From: SLJN01 sp964505385
Lineage (GTDB): Bacteria > Bacteroidota > Rhodothermia > Balneolales > Natronogracilivirgulaceae
DNA: 43,907 bases
NCBI GenBank assembly: GCA_964505385.1
Contig: CAZDIA010000024.1
Span: forward strand, 1-43,907
Reading direction: 5' to 3'
This document shows positions 8,425 to 16,973 of the stretch, piece by piece. Below the pieces are notes generated by a model that was given only the letters and a program-made list of their open reading frames with translations, made no database searches and had not been told where the DNA came from. The number at the start of each line of letters is the position of its first letter. The stretch's first letter is position 1. The position numbers and the translations under genes were made by a program.

Positions 8425-9114
8425 ATGTCGTCATCAACGTTATATATAATTCCCACCCCAATCGGTAACCTTGCCGATATCACCTATAGTGGCGTCCGAT
8501 GCCTTCAGGAAGTTGACTTCATCGCCTGTGAAGATACCCGTACCTCAAAAGTATTGCTCAAACACTATGAAATTGACAAACCACTGGTAGCTTTTCATCA
8601 GCACAATGAACACCGGCAAACCAGCCGGATATGCGAGCGAATAAAAGCCGGTCAATCCGGAGCATTAATTACGGACGCTGGCACTCCGGGTATAAGTGAC
8701 CCCGGCTTTTTACTGATCCGGCAAGCTTATCAGGATAATTTGAAGGTGACGGTGCTTCCCGGCCCAGATGCTGCCACAACTGCTTTATTGGCCAGCGGGC
8801 TGCCTTGCGACCGTTACATTTTCGAAGGTTTTTTACCTCACAAAAAAGGACGAAAAGCACGTATTGAGCGTTTCATTGACGAAGACCGAACCATCGTGCT
8901 GTATGAAAGCCCTCACAGAATCATGAAATTACTGAATGAGCTGCTGGAACATTGTGATTCAGAGCGCATGGGAGCAGTTGTGCGCGAGATGACAAAATCT
9001 TACGAAGAAGTAATCAGAGGCTCCCTGAAGCAGATCAGGGATAAGATCAGTGATCGCAGCTCAATAAAAGGTGAAATTTGTATGGTCCTCGCCGGCAAAA
9101 ATTATAAAGAATGA
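8425..9114 (+). CDS. rsmI: 16S rRNA (cytidine-1402 2'-O) methyltransferase
   Basis: This 229-residue SAM-dependent enzyme of the tetrapyrrole-methylase fold modifies C1402 in the ribosomal P site. Diagnostic blocks are PTPIGNLADIT near the N-terminus, IACEDTRTSKVLL, ITDAGTPGISDPGF, VTVLPGPDAATTAL and LYESPHRI. It is shorter than the E. coli protein at the C-terminus, as usual in Bacteroidota. The stop overlaps the lnt start by four bases (ATGA at 9111-9114), so the two genes are translationally coupled. The promoter should lie in the 92-base gap to the divergent VOC gene. Confidence 0.96.
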   Translation: MSSSTLYIIPTPIGNLADITYSGVRCLQEVDFIACEDTRTSKVLLKHYEIDKPLVAFHQHNEHRQTSRICERIKAGQSGALITDAGTPGISDPGFLLIRQAYQDNLKVTVLPGPDAATTALLASGLPCDRYIFEGFLPHKKGRKARIERFIDEDRTIVLYESPHRIMKLLNELLEHCDSERMGAVVREMTKSYEEVIRGSLKQIRDKISDRSSIKGEICMVLAGKNYKE

Positions 9115-10682
9115 AACAAGAGATTACCCGGCTGTATGAAAACAAATGGGCTGTAAGCGTCGCTTCGGGAATTTTGCTTGGTCTTAGCTTCCCGCCGTTT
9201 CCGTTTCCGTTTTTGATCATACCTGGATTTTTCGCGCTTTTCCGCCTGATGCAGTTAACCTTTACCGGCAAGGAACTAGCCTACGTCTCCTACCCCGGTC
9301 TGGTAATCTGGAATATCATCACCACTTATTGGTTGTCATTTGCTACCGTTGCCGGCGGTATCGCATCGATTTTAGCTAATGCCGCCTTAATGACTATACC
9401 GTTAGGTTTGATCCGGTATGTGCATTATCGATTTCAATCTCACACCATTTCTACCCTGCTGATTGCAGCACTTTGGGTTAGCTATGAGTTTCTGCATCAC
9501 CGATGGGATCTCTCCTGGCCCTGGCTGACCCTCGGAAACGCGTTTGCCAACTCAGCGCCTATCATTCAATATATCAGTATCACCGGAGTGCTCGGTATCA
9601 GTTTCTGGCTTATTTCAGTTACTTATTTGTTGTTCCGGTGGGTAAACTCCGGCAGCAAATCACTTTTGGCCGCTACAATTTTAGTATTGGTGATCCCGGT
9701 GGCCGGTTCCTATCTGTATTATCTGAATTACACACCGGAATATGAAGAAACAATGGAAACAGCCATTCTTCAGCCGAATTATGATTCCTATCAGGATTTT
9801 GCCGGATATCCGGATGCGATTACTCCCTTACGTGAATTGCTGGATCAAACCGATTCGGTGATCACGGAAGAAACGGAGGTTGTTTTCTGGCCGGAAAACG
9901 CCCTACAAGATAATATCACAGAAAATTTCCAAAGTGATCTGGTAACTGAGATTGATGAAAGGGTCTCCGATTGGCGAATCCCCCTGATTACCGGAACCGC
10001 CTATGTAGTTCTTTATGATGATCAAAATGCACCACAACTTACCCGGGGTACTTTTCGGGGCCGGCCTTATAATGTATTTAATTCGGCAGTCGCCTTTGAA
10101 CCGGGTTCAACTACCAATCAGCATTATAAAAAAATTGAACTTGTACCTGTAGTAGAGCGTATCCCGTTTGTGAATACCCTCAACCGCCTGGATGTTTTTT
10201 CGTTTTTTGACTGGGGAGCTCTTGCCGGTTATGGCAAGGGAACAGAACACACATTATTCGACATCAATGGTGCCGGGGTTCCCGCTTTAATATGTTATGA
10301 TTCTGTCTACCCTGAAACCGTTGGAACATTTGTGGATGATGGAGCCAATTTCATCACAGTGATCACCAACGACGGCTGGTGGGGAAATACCAGCGGCCAT
10401 ATTCAACACTTCGATTATGCCCGCCTTCGGGCTATTGAAAATCGACGAGCTGTGTTACGCAGCGCAAACAACGGGATTTCCGGGGTGATTTTGCCCAACG
10501 GCGATGTGGAAATTCGCACCGAATACTGGACCAAAGATGGTTTTGTATATGATGTTCCTCTGAAAGAAAACAAAACCATTTATACCCGCTACGGTGATTG
10601 GATAGGCCGTTTAAGTATTGCGGGAGTGTTTATATTTTTTGTTTCGACCGGTTGGGGAAGGTTAAAAGAGGCAAAGAGGTAA
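9111..10682 (+). CDS. lnt: Apolipoprotein N-acyltransferase
   Basis: A 523-residue inner-membrane enzyme that adds the third acyl chain to lipoproteins. About six membrane helices occupy residues 15-205 and a nitrilase-type periplasmic domain follows. The triad is E262 (FWPENAL), K341 (YKKIELVP) and C395 (ICYDSVYPE); E349 keeps the glutamate of the usual LVPFGE loop although the surrounding residues differ. The many lipoproteins in this window are presumably its substrates. It is coupled to rsmI by an ATGA overlap. Its last codons and TAA stop lie inside the 8-bp repeat array that starts at 10669, which encodes the terminal KEAKR. Confidence 0.95.
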   Translation: MKQEITRLYENKWAVSVASGILLGLSFPPFPFPFLIIPGFFALFRLMQLTFTGKELAYVSYPGLVIWNIITTYWLSFATVAGGIASILANAALMTIPLGLIRYVHYRFQSHTISTLLIAALWVSYEFLHHRWDLSWPWLTLGNAFANSAPIIQYISITGVLGISFWLISVTYLLFRWVNSGSKSLLAATILVLVIPVAGSYLYYLNYTPEYEETMETAILQPNYDSYQDFAGYPDAITPLRELLDQTDSVITEETEVVFWPENALQDNITENFQSDLVTEIDERVSDWRIPLITGTAYVVLYDDQNAPQLTRGTFRGRPYNVFNSAVAFEPGSTTNQHYKKIELVPVVERIPFVNTLNRLDVFSFFDWGALAGYGKGTEHTLFDINGAGVPALICYDSVYPETVGTFVDDGANFITVITNDGWWGNTSGHIQHFDYARLRAIENRRAVLRSANNGISGVILPNGDVEIRTEYWTKDGFVYDVPLKENKTIYTRYGDWIGRLSIAGVFIFFVSTGWGRLKEAKR

Positions 10683-10802
10683 AGAGGTAAAGAAGTAAAG
10701 ATGTAAAGGTGTAAAGGTGTAAAGAAATTTACCTACCCCAATCGCTCCTGCAAATCAGTCTTATTCTCTTGAATTCTTCACATCTTTACATCTTTATATC
10801 TT
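10669..10802. repeat. Inverted 8-bp repeat arrays flanking a core (copy B)
   Basis: Seven consecutive octamers of form NNGTAAAG run from 10669 to 10724 (AGGCAAAG, AGGTAAAG twice, AAGTAAAG, ATGTAAAG, GTGTAAAG twice). After a core beginning CAATCGCTCCTGCAAA (10739-10754) the complementary octamers CTTCACAT, CTTTACAT and CTTTATAT appear at 10776-10799. The whole can fold back on itself. It fills the gap between convergent lnt and the TlpA gene, and the stop codon of lnt is part of the second unit. The core is shared with copy A at 238-277. Confidence 0.85.
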
Positions 10803-10878
10803 AAATTCTTTTTGAGACAAGGGTACATTGAAACCAAAATTCTCTGCCCAATAATAGCAGAATTGAAACTTTAAGGTA

Positions 10879-12333
10879 CTATAACAGCTGTTCCAATTCA
10901 TCAACCAGATCCAGTGACGGGCGCACATTGTTTACTCCTTCAATTGTTCCATCCGGGTTGATCAAAACATAAAACGGAATACTTCCGGCGCGATACCGCA
11001 TAAACGTATCCTGCTGAAATCCGTCACCCGCGAATAAATCCACCCACGGAAAATCTTCCTGCCTCACATGAGCCTCCCACGCCTGCTCCTCTTCATCTAT
11101 AGAGATCGCGACGATTTCAAAATCCTCATCCGAATACTGCTCATACGCTTCCCGAAGATAGGGTTTTTGATAGGCGCAATTGGCACACCAGCTTGCCCAA
11201 AAGGTCAAAAGCACGGTTTGACCTTCAAAATCTTCAAGGGATTTGTAATTGCCATCTGCATCCCGATACTCGAAGTCAACGGCCGGCTGTCCCGGCTGGA
11301 TGGACGCTACCTGATTAAAATGATCTTCCAGAAAAGAAATGTATTCCTCATATTCAGAAAATTCATCCAAATACGCTTCGTACGTAGGTTTCGCTTTCTC
11401 AAAGGGCGCTTCTCCGGTACGCTCGGCCACCAGATACATTCTGGCATGAGCCATAGCATCACGGTCATCAATAAATTCGAGTACCTCTCTCCTTTTTGAA
11501 TCCAATTCTTCATAAGCGAGGCGATTGAGCTCATATGCGCCAAGTCCTTCACCGTATTCATCTTCAAGCTGCTCCTGAATGCCATATGACATCGCATAGG
11601 AGTGGGCTATATCACGTATACCCGCTCTTTGGGCTTTTAAAGACTCCTCTGTAAAAACACCAAGCTCCCTGGCTTTTTCAAGTGCCTGTTGTCTTTCAGC
11701 GGCTGCATCAAAATTTTCATTATTCCGGTGATGATGCACCCGCTCAAGCTTTTTAACGATATACTCTCCTCTTGCCCGATGCACAATCAGTTCCAGCGGA
11801 GTATCATTCAACTTTGACTCTGCCAGATCTATGCGCTCCTGATAATATTCCAGCAGCGGTGATGCCGGATCATCACTGAAATTATCTGATTCCTCATCAA
11901 TATTCTCCTCTATTGCATTTACTTCATCAAGATATTGCTGATACATTCGGTTAGCCTCTTCATCCCCGCCGCGCTGTTTAATATTTTTCGGGAAGTCAGC
12001 TCCGTCAAGCTCAAGCTCCACCCGCTCTCCGTTGATCAGATAAACCGGATACACCTTATCATCATAATCAATCCACACTATTTCCGGTTCATCGACCTCA
12101 AGCCGGATATGAAAACGGTCCTCATCATCAAGTTCCATTTTCTCCCGGTCACGATCAGCAAATTTATAATGAATAGCCGGGCGATCGACATATGCATCCG
12201 GGCTTCCCTTAAATGCAAAAGTGCCCTCAAGTACTGCTTCCCCTTCAGAAATTTCCTCCGGTTCAGGATCACTGCTGCATCCTATTAAGGCGGCAAACCC
12301 CAAAAGTACGATATATGTAAAAATTCTTGTCAT
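10879..12333 (-). CDS. TlpA-like thiol-disulfide oxidoreductase lipoprotein
   Basis: This 484-residue lipoprotein has a signal peptide ending in LIGC and a short acidic linker. A beta-rich N-terminal region resembles the DUF4369 module often joined to TlpA in Bacteroidota. A long helical middle follows, then a C-terminal thioredoxin fold. The redox motif is W-C383-A-N-C386 within LTFWASWCANC, and a cis-Pro loop fits AGSIPFYVLINPDG. It should reduce or isomerise disulfides, or supply reductant, in the periplasm. Partners cannot be told from the context: it is divergent from the MacA-like adaptor gene and convergent with lnt across repeat B. Confidence 0.9.
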   Translation of the reverse strand: MTRIFTYIVLLGFAALIGCSSDPEPEEISEGEAVLEGTFAFKGSPDAYVDRPAIHYKFADRDREKMELDDEDRFHIRLEVDEPEIVWIDYDDKVYPVYLINGERVELELDGADFPKNIKQRGGDEEANRMYQQYLDEVNAIEENIDEESDNFSDDPASPLLEYYQERIDLAESKLNDTPLELIVHRARGEYIVKKLERVHHHRNNENFDAAAERQQALEKARELGVFTEESLKAQRAGIRDIAHSYAMSYGIQEQLEDEYGEGLGAYELNRLAYEELDSKRREVLEFIDDRDAMAHARMYLVAERTGEAPFEKAKPTYEAYLDEFSEYEEYISFLEDHFNQVASIQPGQPAVDFEYRDADGNYKSLEDFEGQTVLLTFWASWCANCAYQKPYLREAYEQYSDEDFEIVAISIDEEEQAWEAHVRQEDFPWVDLFAGDGFQQDTFMRYRAGSIPFYVLINPDGTIEGVNNVRPSLDLVDELEQLL

Positions 12334-12430
12334 AATTGAATTAATTTTTAAAACAATCAGTAACCCGGCTGATAGATTTCCGTAGAAGCTGCTTGTCCAA
12401 CACGAAACAAATCCTTCAAAGTTCTGAATT

Positions 12431-13534
12431 ATGAAACGCTTTCTTATTTACGGTTCAGCAATTATATTTATCACAGCTGCTTCAGCCGTCTGGGCTCTTC
12501 AAAGTGATGGCGGTTCCGGCAGTGACAACGATCGCCCCTCGGTTAATGTTGAACGCGGAGACGTGACAAGGCTTGCCCTGGCAACCGGTACCATCGAACC
12601 CAGAAATGAAATTGAGGTAAAATCCAAGGTTTCAGGTGTTGTCAGCAACATTTATGCCGATGAAGGCGATTTCATTAATGAAGGCGAGCCGCTGATGGAT
12701 GTGCGCCCCGATCCAACACCTCAGGAAATGGCTGAGGCTAAGCGGAACCTGGAGCGTGCTGAAAATGATCTTGAAACTCTTGAAAAAGAGCTTGAACGCA
12801 AAAAGATTCTCAAAGAGCGTGATCTTATCTCCACACACGATTATGATCAGCTCAAGCAGCGCTATAACAATGCAAGAATTGACAAACAAATTAATAAAGA
12901 ACGGCTTCAGCTTCTTGAATCCGGGCGTATACAAGTTGGCGATATGTTAATTGAGAGTGTCGTAAGAGCACCATCCTCCGGTTATTTGCTGGAGAAAAAT
13001 GTAGACTTGGGTGATCCGGTCGTCCCCTTAACAACATATCAGGCAGGTACGCCGGTTGCCACGATCGCCGCCATGGATGACCTGGTCTTCAAAGGCGAAG
13101 TAGATGAAATCGACATAGGCAGAGTTGATCTTGGCCAGCATGCCGAGATCGAAGTCGGTGCACTTCCTGATGCCAAAGTAACCGGCTCAGTTACCAAAAT
13201 ATCCCTCAAAGCTTTTACCGAAGACAACAAACGGGTTTTTCCAATAGAAATCACACTCGATCCCAATGAAGATATTAGCCTCAGAGCCGGATATTCGGCC
13301 AACGCCAATATCATCACTGAAGAGCGCAAAGATGTTTTAACTATACCCGAACGAGTTGTTTCGTTCCGGGATGATTCAACCTTTGTTGAGGTGCCGGGAT
13401 CAAAAGAAGGCGAGCGAATTGAAACGGAAGTAGAGCTTGGCCTGAGTGATAACATTACCGTAGAGGTTCTCAATGGGCTCGAAGAGGAACAGGAAGTACT
13501 TGAAAGACCGGTTCAGACACTTTCTTCCAACTGA
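12431..13534 (+). CDS. MacA-like periplasmic adaptor (HlyD/membrane fusion protein)
   Basis: A 367-residue membrane-fusion protein. One N-terminal membrane segment (about 4-23) is followed by the lipoyl-like half motif IEPRNEIEVKSKVSGVV, an alpha-helical hairpin with heptads (about 95-160), the second lipoyl half APSSGYLLEKNVDLGDPV, and the beta-barrel and membrane-proximal domains. It should link an inner-membrane ABC transporter to an outer-membrane channel. Two MacB-like permease genes follow (gaps of 75 and 4 bases), so the three make one operon. No ATP-binding subunit and no TolC-like gene are present in the window. Confidence 0.92.
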   Translation: MKRFLIYGSAIIFITAASAVWALQSDGGSGSDNDRPSVNVERGDVTRLALATGTIEPRNEIEVKSKVSGVVSNIYADEGDFINEGEPLMDVRPDPTPQEMAEAKRNLERAENDLETLEKELERKKILKERDLISTHDYDQLKQRYNNARIDKQINKERLQLLESGRIQVGDMLIESVVRAPSSGYLLEKNVDLGDPVVPLTTYQAGTPVATIAAMDDLVFKGEVDEIDIGRVDLGQHAEIEVGALPDAKVTGSVTKISLKAFTEDNKRVFPIEITLDPNEDISLRAGYSANANIITEERKDVLTIPERVVSFRDDSTFVEVPGSKEGERIETEVELGLSDNITVEVLNGLEEEQEVLERPVQTLSSN

Positions 13535-13609
13535 TACTCCTACAATAACTTACCGGGCCGGATAATACCGGCCTCAGGTTTAATAATTAAAAACTCAGAA
13601 ATCCAGGTC

Positions 13610-14842
13610 ATGTCAATCTTCAGTTTGCTTGCTGATTTATGGAGAAATATCTCCACCCAGAAGTTGCGCACTTTTCTGACATTATTCGGAATTATGTGGG
13701 GTACAGCAACACTGATCATTCTGCTCGCATTCGGAATGGGATTTCGCGACCAAACAATGCTGAATATGCGGGGGATGGGTGATGAATTCACCATTATGTT
13801 TCCGTCCCAAACTACCAAGGCATTTGAAGGATATGGCATTGGCAGGCAGATTCACTTTCGTGAACGAGATGTGGATATGCTTAAAAATCAGGTGCCGGGA
13901 ATCAGTGAAATCACCCCGGAGTTTCGTCGAAATGCGACCTTGCGTTACAAAAACCAGCGGAATACGCCGGGTGTTACCGGGGTTGATGTCAATTATGGCG
14001 ATTTACGCCACATTTATCCCCAGGAAGGTGGTCGTTGGTTCAATCACCGGGATATTACGGATCGTCGACGCGTTATCGTTCTTGGTGACAGGGTTAAAGA
14101 AATATTATTCGAGGAAGAAGAGGCCGTCGGGCAGCGGGTAGAAGTTAATGGCATACCTTTCACTGTGATCGGGGTAATGCAGCCCAAAGTGCAAAACTCA
14201 AATTATGGCGGCGGACAGGATGCCGAGCGTGTGTTTATACCGGCATCTACCTTTGCAACCATGTTTAATACCAACCGCTTAAGCAACATCATCTACACCA
14301 CTAAATCCTCTTACAGTAATGAGGCGGTACAGGAACAGGTATATGCCGCAATGGGCCGGTCCCATCATTTTGATCCGGAGGATCATAACGCAATCGGAAT
14401 GTGGGATACCGCGGAATTCTTCGGTTTCATGCACTACTTCTTTCTTGGATTTAACATCTTTATGGGGATCATAGGTTTCTTCACGCTTGGTGTTGGTGGT
14501 ATAGGCGTAGCCAATATCATGTTCGTGGTTGTTCAGGAGAGGATGAAAGAGATCGGCATCCGTAGATCCGTAGGTGCACAGAGAAGACATATAATCACTC
14601 AATTTTTTAGTGAAACGCTGGCAATTGTCGCTGTCGGTGCCATAATCGGATATGCAATTGCCTGGCTCATAATTCAGGCGTTGCAGAATATTCCTATTAA
14701 AGAATTTGTGGGCACACCGGAATTCTCCCCGGAAGTTGGCATAATCGCCTTCGTAGTGTTGGCAATAGTGGGTCTCGCTGCGGGGCTTATGCCCGCTGTC
14801 CGTGCTTCTAAATTGAAAATTGTAGATTGCTTAAGAGCATAA
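13610..14842 (+). CDS. MacB/FtsX-type ABC transporter permease 1
   Basis: A 410-residue permease. Membrane helix 1 (about 21-42) follows the cytoplasmic start ISTQKLRTFLTLFGIMWGT, then a large periplasmic MacB_PCD domain. Helices 2-4 lie in the last 140 residues (FFLGFNIFMGIIGFFTLGVGGIGVAN, then IGIRRSVGAQRRHI before helix 3). The EIGIRRSVGA segment is the coupling region for the ATPase. Unlike E. coli MacB, no nucleotide-binding domain is fused, so an ATPase must come from elsewhere. It pairs with the next gene, a paralogue, probably as a heterodimer for export of a peptide or small molecule. Substrate unknown. Confidence 0.92.
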   Translation: MSIFSLLADLWRNISTQKLRTFLTLFGIMWGTATLIILLAFGMGFRDQTMLNMRGMGDEFTIMFPSQTTKAFEGYGIGRQIHFRERDVDMLKNQVPGISEITPEFRRNATLRYKNQRNTPGVTGVDVNYGDLRHIYPQEGGRWFNHRDITDRRRVIVLGDRVKEILFEEEEAVGQRVEVNGIPFTVIGVMQPKVQNSNYGGGQDAERVFIPASTFATMFNTNRLSNIIYTTKSSYSNEAVQEQVYAAMGRSHHFDPEDHNAIGMWDTAEFFGFMHYFFLGFNIFMGIIGFFTLGVGGIGVANIMFVVVQERMKEIGIRRSVGAQRRHIITQFFSETLAIVAVGAIIGYAIAWLIIQALQNIPIKEFVGTPEFSPEVGIIAFVVLAIVGLAAGLMPAVRASKLKIVDCLRA

Positions 14843-14846
14843 AAAC

Positions 14847-16091
14847 ATGTTTAAAAATCTGATACAGGAATTTTTCGGTGAACTGAGCAAACAAAAACTG
14901 CGCTCTTCACTCACGTTAATTGCCATCGCATGGGGTACGCTTGCTGTGGTCCTGTTGCTTGCATTTGGCCGCGGAGTAACTTCCACTATGATGGAAGGTA
15001 CCCGTGGAGCCGGAGATCAGGTTATTGTCATTTATGGAGGGCAAACATCCGAAGAATTTCAGGGATTACGATCAGGCCGTGACATTAACCTTGTAAAAGA
15101 AGACGCTTATCTGTTACATAAATCCATTCCCGGAATTGCCCAAAGCAGCCCGCAATACGGAAAAGGGGGAACGCAACTCCGTACCGAACATACTACTGAA
15201 AACACGCACATGGAAGGTGTCGGTCCGGATTTTGGAGTTATGCGTTCCATGTTCCCCCAAGCCGGAGGCAGATTCATTAATATCAGGGATATAAATGAAA
15301 AAAGGCGCGTTGTTTTTTTGGGTAACAACATGGCTGATAAGCTGTTTAATGGTGATGATGACGTAGGCAAATACGTCAATATTGACGGAGTTCCCTTTCA
15401 GGTGATCGGAGTAATGCAGGAGAAATTGCAAACTTCAATGAGCCACGGCCCTGATGCGGATCGTGCCATCATTCCTTATACCACATTTGAAACTATTTAC
15501 GGAAATCGCCATGTGGGCTCCCTTTTAATTCGTCCCGAGAATCCCGAATACCAGCCGCAAATTGTTTCGTACACCAAAAATATGCTCGGTTCAAAATATT
15601 CATTTAAACCTGAAGACAGTCAGGCACTTCGTATTTGGGATTTTGTAGAAGTTGAGCGGATTCAGAGACAAATAGGCATCGGAGTTGAAATATTTTTGTT
15701 TAGCGTAGGATTTTTCACATTGCTTATTGCCGGTGTGGGGGTAGCCAATATCATGTATGTGGTAGTTAAAGAACGCACCAGAGAAATCGGGCTGAAAAAG
15801 GCAATCGGTGCCCGTCGGGGCCATATCATAAGTCAGTTTCTGTTTGAAGCGACCGCTATAACATTTCTCGGAGGCGTGATAGGTCTCGGTGTTTCAACTT
15901 TGATCATAAAAGGCGTGCTTGCACTTGATTTTAATGATGGTGCGATGGAATTTCTCGGTAATCCCGAACTTTCCGGTATGGTCATGAGTATAACCTTTGG
16001 CATACTTGCTGTCATGGGTTTGATAGCAGGCTTATTTCCTGCCATCAAAGCTTCAAGACTGGATCCGGTGGAATCATTACGATACGAATAA
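14847..16091 (+). CDS. MacB/FtsX-type ABC transporter permease 2
   Basis: This 414-residue paralogue of the preceding permease shares the helix-1 pattern LRSSLTLIAIAWGTLAVVLLLAFGRG, the GAGDQVIVIYGGQTSEEFQG block of the periplasmic domain, and the coupling segment EIGLKKAIGARRGHI before helix 3. Start ATG 14847 lies four bases after the stop of permease 1, so they are translationally linked. A pair of non-identical permeases with one adaptor is common in Bacteroidota MacAB-like systems. The missing ATPase is again the odd point. It ends in LDPVESLRYE, the usual end for the family. Confidence 0.92.
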   Translation: MFKNLIQEFFGELSKQKLRSSLTLIAIAWGTLAVVLLLAFGRGVTSTMMEGTRGAGDQVIVIYGGQTSEEFQGLRSGRDINLVKEDAYLLHKSIPGIAQSSPQYGKGGTQLRTEHTTENTHMEGVGPDFGVMRSMFPQAGGRFINIRDINEKRRVVFLGNNMADKLFNGDDDVGKYVNIDGVPFQVIGVMQEKLQTSMSHGPDADRAIIPYTTFETIYGNRHVGSLLIRPENPEYQPQIVSYTKNMLGSKYSFKPEDSQALRIWDFVEVERIQRQIGIGVEIFLFSVGFFTLLIAGVGVANIMYVVVKERTREIGLKKAIGARRGHIISQFLFEATAITFLGGVIGLGVSTLIIKGVLALDFNDGAMEFLGNPELSGMVMSITFGILAVMGLIAGLFPAIKASRLDPVESLRYE

Positions 16092-16165
16092 GTCACTTCC
16101 AGTTGCAGAATCCATGCGCTCCTGTGTTTTGAAAAGTTACGACGATAGCCGTATCATAAAAACTA

Positions 16166-16717
16166 ATGGATTCCACGGCTTCAGAAACAGAGGAATACAC
16201 CATAGGTTTTGCCAAAGCTAACCTGCTTGCTATAGTATTATGTTTTCCGCTGATTGCACTAATACTATTACCTTACTTTTATTTCCATGAGTTCAGCACA
16301 TTGCAGGTAAGCTTTCTTCGGATGGAGTGGTACCATTTGCTGCTATTAATCCCGGCAATCATCCTGCATGAGGTATTACACGCAATCGGCTGGGCAATAT
16401 TTGCTAAGGGTGGGATGAAGTCTGTTAAGTTCGGTTTTGTCTGGAAGTTTCTCACCCCCTATTGCCATTGCACGGTACCCCTGCTCGTTAAGCATTATAA
16501 ATTCGGGACTGCCCTCCCGTTGATCATTCTCGGCGTTATTCCTTCCGTTGCCGCAATTGTTACCGGAAGCGGAATTTTATTGGTATTTGGAATAATCATG
16601 ACTTGTGCAGCAGGCGGCGACATTCTCTCTTTAATTATGTTAGCACGCTTGGATAATATGGACTGGGTATACGATCATCCAAGTAAAATGGGGTTCGTGA
16701 AACATAGCGAAAGTTAA
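16166..16717 (+). CDS. DUF3267 membrane zincin-like protein
   Basis: A 183-residue polytopic membrane protein with a zinc-protease-like motif H68-E69-V-L-H72 inside a membrane helix (IPAIILHEVLHAIGWAIF), and a possible third ligand D in TCAAGGDILSL near the C-terminus. This is the pattern of DUF3267, regarded as putative membrane metallopeptidases. Helices fall at about 18-40, 56-80, 110-130 and 132-160. Proteolytic activity has not been shown from sequence. It sits 75 bases after the permease operon and may be read from the same transcript; a functional link is not evident. Confidence 0.85.
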   Translation: MDSTASETEEYTIGFAKANLLAIVLCFPLIALILLPYFYFHEFSTLQVSFLRMEWYHLLLLIPAIILHEVLHAIGWAIFAKGGMKSVKFGFVWKFLTPYCHCTVPLLVKHYKFGTALPLIILGVIPSVAAIVTGSGILLVFGIIMTCAAGGDILSLIMLARLDNMDWVYDHPSKMGFVKHSES

Positions 16718-16797
16718 CCGGTTGGGAATAAAACTATTTGAGCTGAATGCTGATTTCAGGCCGGATTTAAGCTGAAATTCCAAGAAATGATGTAAAA

Positions 16798-16822
16798 CTT
16801 TTGTAAAAGATTTGTACAAAAG
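16798..16822. promoter_or_regulatory. Inverted repeat upstream of the TonB receptor
   Basis: CTTTTGTA (16798-16805) and TACAAAAG (16815-16822) form a perfect 8-bp inverted repeat with a 9-base spacer, about 150 bases before the receptor start. The spacing suits a dimeric regulator, but the AT-rich setting makes chance possible. Confidence 0.3.
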
Positions 16823-16973
16823 AAGTCAGAAACCATTTTATATATCCATTTGGCGTAGATTAATTCTTTTAAGAGATTACAGGCTTGTTCATATGGTTGA
16901 TCAATATCTAATTAAATTATATCATTGCCACTTGTCAGGAATTCGCGATACAAAATGCATAAGTGCTTAAGAA

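Noticed and set aside
11068..11499. 143-residue plus-strand frame
   Set aside because: It is antisense to the TlpA lipoprotein gene, which has clear motifs.
13039..13473. 144-residue minus-strand frame, Ser-rich
   Set aside because: It is a shadow of the MacA-like adaptor gene, with biased low-complexity content and no start context.
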